Below are positions 61,438 through 64,000 of a stretch of 64,000 nucleotides of DNA, in pieces. The notes below the pieces were generated by a model. That model made no database searches, was not told the origin of the DNA, and worked only from the letters and a program-made list of their open reading frames with translations. The position numbers were made by a program, and so were the translations under genes. This DNA is from Sulfurivermis sp041678005 (GTDB lineage: Bacteria > Pseudomonadota > Gammaproteobacteria > Thiohalomonadales > Thiohalomonadaceae). Positions within the stretch are counted from its first letter, which is position 1. Every line of letters begins with the position of its first letter. The DNA is taken from the NCBI GenBank assembly GCA_041678005.1, contig JBAYOW010000010.1:1-64000 (forward strand), given 5' to 3'.

Positions 61438-62151
61438 ATGAGCGGCAAGGGTATCCGTATCGAAGGAGTTTCCAAACGCTATGGCGAGGGCGAGACATCT
61501 GTGCTTGCCTTGCGCGATGTGAATATGCACGTCGACCCGGGCGAGGTGGTTGGCTTGATAGGGCCATCTGGCTCTGGCAAGAGCACCTTGCTCAAAGCCC
61601 TGGGTGCGGTCATCGATCCGACAGCCGGACGCATGATCCTGGGTGATGAGGTGATCTTCGATAATGGCTGGCGTGTACGCGATCTGCGTGCGCTGCGTCG
61701 TGACAAGATAGGTTTTGTCTTTCAGGCTCCATATCTGATTCCCTTTCTTGATGTCACCGATAATGTGGCTCTATTGCCGATGCTGGCTGGTGTGCCGAAT
61801 GACGAGGCCCGCAAGTGGGCTTTAACGTTGCTCACGGCGCTAGATGTGCAGCATCGCGCCAAGGCCATGCCATCACAACTGTCTGGCGGTGAACAACAGC
61901 GTGTGGCGATTGCCCGTGGACTGGTCAACCGACCACCAGTGATCCTGGCTGACGAGCCGACCGCGCCACTTGATTCTGAGCGTGCCATGGCAGTGATCCG
62001 CATCCTCAATGACATGGCGCAGAAATACGAGACCGCCATCATCGTCGTCACCCATGATGAAAAAATCATCCCGACTTTTAAGCGCATCTACCATATTCGT
62101 GAAGGAGTAACGCACGAAGAAGCCGGTGAAGGGCGTGGCTTTGATGCATAG
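61438..62151 (+). CDS. ABC exporter ATP-binding protein (DevA/LolD-like)
   Basis: ATPase of the exporter. Walker A: GLIGPSGSGKSTLLKALG; Q-loop GFVFQAPYLIPF; signature SQLSGGEQQRVAIARGLVN; Walker B VILADEPTAPLDSE; switch His in IIVVTHDEK. 237 residues from the ATG at 61438, which has a strong AGGAGG site 6 nt upstream and lies 2 nt after the permease stop; the open frame upstream to 61363 is a shadow. It is related to MacB/LolD-type ATPases. Last gene of the operon. Confidence 0.95.
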   Translation: MSGKGIRIEGVSKRYGEGETSVLALRDVNMHVDPGEVVGLIGPSGSGKSTLLKALGAVIDPTAGRMILGDEVIFDNGWRVRDLRALRRDKIGFVFQAPYLIPFLDVTDNVALLPMLAGVPNDEARKWALTLLTALDVQHRAKAMPSQLSGGEQQRVAIARGLVNRPPVILADEPTAPLDSERAMAVIRILNDMAQKYETAIIVVTHDEKIIPTFKRIYHIREGVTHEEAGEGRGFDA

Positions 62152-62219
62152 CTCTATAGCTTGTAATGGATTGTTATGCCCACAGAGCGAACGTTGCGTC
62201 CTGCTTAATCATTGGTATT

Positions 62220-63563
62220 TCACCCCATCAACACAAGCGTAGCCATAGAGAAATAGATCAATACACCAACCACATCAGCAATTGAGGTAACCAGCGGCAC
62301 ACTGGCGGTGGCTGGATCGAGTCGAAAACTATTCAGTAGAAATGGCAACACAAGGCCAATCAAACTGCCGGTAAGTACCACCAATACCATGGTGAAGGCG
62401 ACAACAAACGCCACTTCCCAACCACCTCTCATCAGGCCAACCATGGAGATGGCCACGGCCATGGTCAGACCGAGCAGGGAGGAGACAAAAAGTTCACGAC
62501 TAAATAGCCGGCCCCAATCACGCGCCTGCACATCACCAGTGGCCAGCGCACGCACCATGAGGGTCGCCGTTTGTGCACCGGCATTGCCCCCAGAGGCGAT
62601 GAGTAGTGGCAGGAAAAAGACCAGCACGACATAGGCGGTGATGGTGTCTTCAAAATGGGCAATGCCTAGCCCAGAGAGCAGGTTGCCGAAGACCAGCATC
62701 AGCAGCCAGAAAATGCGCTTGCGATAGAGCAGTCCGATGCTGGCATTGCTGACACTTTCATCAAGTGGACCTACCGTACCTACGCGATGGAAATCTTCCG
62801 TTGCCTCTTCTTCTGCGACGTCCATGGCATCGTCATAGGTGACGATTCCTACCAGTCGACCTTCGTCATCGATGATGGGCAGGGCGAGCAGGTCATACTT
62901 ACTGATCTTTTGTACGACGTCTTCCTGACTGCCGGTGACGCGGCTGTAGATCACATCCTCCACCATCAGGTCGGCGACGCGTGCCTCATACGGCGCGACA
63001 ATCAGATCACGCAAAGAGACCACGCCCAACGGTCGGCGCTGGTCGTCGATGACATAAGCCTGATAAATAGTTTCCTTGTCGGGGGCCTCACGACGCAGCG
63101 ACTGAATGGCTTCCGAAGCCGTCAGTAAAGGCGTCAGCGTGGCATAGTCGGAGGTCATGATCGCCCCGGCGGTGCCTTCCTCCTGACTGGCCAGATTGCG
63201 GATGTCATCGCGCTCTGCCTGGGCAAGACCGGGGAGCAGGGCACTTTGCTGGGCAGGTTCCATACGGTTGTATAGATAGGCGCGTTCGTCTGCAGACATG
63301 TGGCGGAAGATTTCCGCCAGGTTGCGCCGATTTAACGCATTTGCCAGACGCACCTGCTCGGCAGGCGGCAGATAGCCAAAAACCTCGGTGCGCAGACCGG
63401 TTTCCAGCGAGGACAGTACGCGCCAGATATCGCTGCCTTCCAGTGCCGAAATACAGCTGGCGATATCGGCAGGGTGGGTTTCTTCAAGCAATGCGCGCAG
63501 CTGCGCCGTGTCGCGCAGGGCGAGTAATTTACGTACAACAATGGTGAGATTATCGTTTTCCAC
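62220..63563 (-). CDS. mgtE: Magnesium transporter MgtE
   Basis: Mg2+-gated Mg2+ channel of the inner membrane. N-terminal MgtE-N domain of superhelix type (RALLEETHPADIASCISALE), two CBS domains (about 130-260, with LLTASEAIQSLRREA and IIDDEGRLVGIVTYDD) that sense Mg2+, a plug helix, and five C-terminal membrane helices with the pore segment PLLIASGGNAGAQTATLMVRAL. 447 residues is normal. The ATG at 63563 lies behind a long leader with likely RNA structure. It converges with the exporter operon. Confidence 0.96.
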   Translation of the reverse strand: MENDNLTIVVRKLLALRDTAQLRALLEETHPADIASCISALEGSDIWRVLSSLETGLRTEVFGYLPPAEQVRLANALNRRNLAEIFRHMSADERAYLYNRMEPAQQSALLPGLAQAERDDIRNLASQEEGTAGAIMTSDYATLTPLLTASEAIQSLRREAPDKETIYQAYVIDDQRRPLGVVSLRDLIVAPYEARVADLMVEDVIYSRVTGSQEDVVQKISKYDLLALPIIDDEGRLVGIVTYDDAMDVAEEEATEDFHRVGTVGPLDESVSNASIGLLYRKRIFWLLMLVFGNLLSGLGIAHFEDTITAYVVLVFFLPLLIASGGNAGAQTATLMVRALATGDVQARDWGRLFSRELFVSSLLGLTMAVAISMVGLMRGGWEVAFVVAFTMVLVVLTGSLIGLVLPFLLNSFRLDPATASVPLVTSIADVVGVLIYFSMATLVLMG

Positions 63564-63739
63564 GCTTCACCTCCGGGCGCTACCAAAACAGGCAGCCAGG
63601 TGAGCGAGAATCGGGTTCAAACCCGGATCACATGAGGTTGCCGAGTGGCAGAGTTACCGCTGATTGTCTGTTTTCGCTCGGTGAGCGACTACAAGGGATA
63701 TCCATGAATTAATTGGTCGTCAAACCTCCAAATGGAGGC
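63564..63739 (-). promoter_or_regulatory. Long structured 5' leader of mgtE
   Basis: From the predicted promoter the transcript has about 176 nt before the mgtE ATG. In it a 7-bp long-range helix (plus-strand CTGTTTT at 63668-63674 with AAAACAG at 63585-63591) encloses two perfect hairpins: TGCC-GAGT-GGCA at 63639-63650 and CGGGTT-CA-AACCCG at 63612-63625. A third hairpin, CGCTC-GGT-GAGCG, lies at 63675-63687 just outside, and CCTCCA/TGGAGG at 63725-63738 sits at the expected transcript start. This looks like a regulatory RNA for Mg2+ uptake, but it does not match the M-box pattern I know. Confidence 0.45.
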
Positions 63740-63745
63740 CGGCGC

Positions 63746-63774
63746 ACTATATCGAATGCCGCATCAAGTAGCAA
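63746..63774 (-). promoter_or_regulatory. Probable promoter of mgtE
   Basis: On the minus strand TTGCTA (plus 63769-63774) and TATAGT (plus 63746-63751) are spaced by exactly 17 nt. The predicted transcript start is near 63739. The tandem repeat lies directly upstream. Confidence 0.45.
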
Positions 63775-63818
63775 CTAAAAGCCTTGACACTAAAAGCCTT
63801 ATCACTAAAAGCCTTATC
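63774..63818. repeat. Three tandem copies of a 15-bp unit
   Basis: ACTAAAAGCCTTGAC (63774-63788) is followed without gap by two copies of ACTAAAAGCCTTATC (63789-63803 and 63804-63818). Only two bases differ between the first and the others. The block touches the -35 of the mgtE promoter and might be an activator-binding array or simple slippage repeat. Confidence 0.8.
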
Positions 63819-64000
63819 CAATATGGCATGAATCTCGCGTCTGCGAGATAGCTATACATGAGTTGGAAAAGCCTCTCACCCGCTTAGGGGAGAAAGACTG
63901 CTTTTGCCGTGGCTTTTGGGGTTTAGATACTTTTGCAGGGCGTGCACCGCGCAGCAAAAGTCATTGTTGAGGATCTCCAGTCAGGAGTTTTTTTAGCCGG
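63819..64000. other. Right end of window, hairpins but no gene
   Basis: No supported gene. ACTTTTGC (63929-63936) and GCAAAAGT (63954-63961) form a perfect 8-bp inverted repeat. A short CTCC/GGAG stem (63975-63987) followed by seven T (63988-63994) could be a weak terminator on the plus strand for an unseen transcript, or lie at the edge of the next gene beyond the window. Confidence 0.4.

Noticed and set aside
63605..63632. T-arm-like TTCAAAC within a stem, suggesting a tRNA
   Set aside because: The stem is better read as CGGGTT/AACCCG with a two-base loop; no acceptor, D or anticodon arms can be drawn around it.
63564..63739. M-box (ykoK) riboswitch before mgtE
   Set aside because: The conserved core segments known for the M-box are not present by eye; only the length and general foldedness agree.

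Overview
The window reads as chromosome of a motile, Gram-negative gammaproteobacterium that can oxidise reduced sulfur. Pointers to this are an isolated soxB with a Tat signal, a complete general secretion (type II) operon, a polar-type fliEFGHIJ-fliK block with sigma-54 promoters, and several gammaproteobacterial housekeeping families (YcgL, DUF1249, DUF4124). No rRNA, tRNA, CRISPR array, prophage or insertion sequence was found. Genes are densely packed, often with 4-nt start/stop overlaps; base composition is close to balanced.

Layout: 1-3.6 kb holds an MscS-type channel, a small AF1514-like protein and a DUF1566 protein coupled to a small membrane protein. 3.8-5.9 kb is purM-purN plus a Sel1-repeat protein; 6.1 kb is a cold-shock protein. 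6.4-9.7 kb is the minus-strand ilvB-ilvN-ilvC operon. 9.8-12.6 kb is a DUF4124 protein, proS and a lytic transglycosylase. After a 700-nt gap comes a histidine kinase/sigma-54 activator pair (13.3-16.0 kb), convergent with a full gspCDEFGHIJKLMN operon (16.2-27.4 kb, minus strand). 28-32.7 kb holds an exported pentapeptide-repeat protein, a small exported protein, DUF1015, YcgL and a cation/proton antiporter.

33.2-42.0 kb is a giant cyclic beta-1,2-glucan synthase (NdvB-like) reading frame cut by one in-frame TAG. 42.3-44.0 kb is soxB. 44.1-49.4 kb (minus strand) is an overlapping four-gene unit: corrinoid protein, UroD-family methyltransferase, corrinoid-reactivating Fe-S/ASKHA protein and a GAF-PAS-GAF-HD-GYP sensor. 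49.8-57.7 kb is fliEFGHIJ, fliK and a FliA-type sigma factor, followed by DUF1249. 58.5-62.2 kb is a TetR regulator with a DevBCA-like ABC exporter, and 62.2-63.6 kb is mgtE with a long structured leader.

The most interesting observations are the corrinoid/HD-GYP operon, which has no recognisable separate substrate methyltransferase; the single amber codon at the domain boundary of the NdvB-like synthase; the structured mgtE leader preceded by three 15-bp tandem repeats; a 12-mer that recurs upstream of three unrelated genes in the same orientation; and a flagellar block that jumps from fliK to fliA without fliL-R or flhBAFG. Assignments come from reading the translated sequences and motifs; no database search was run.
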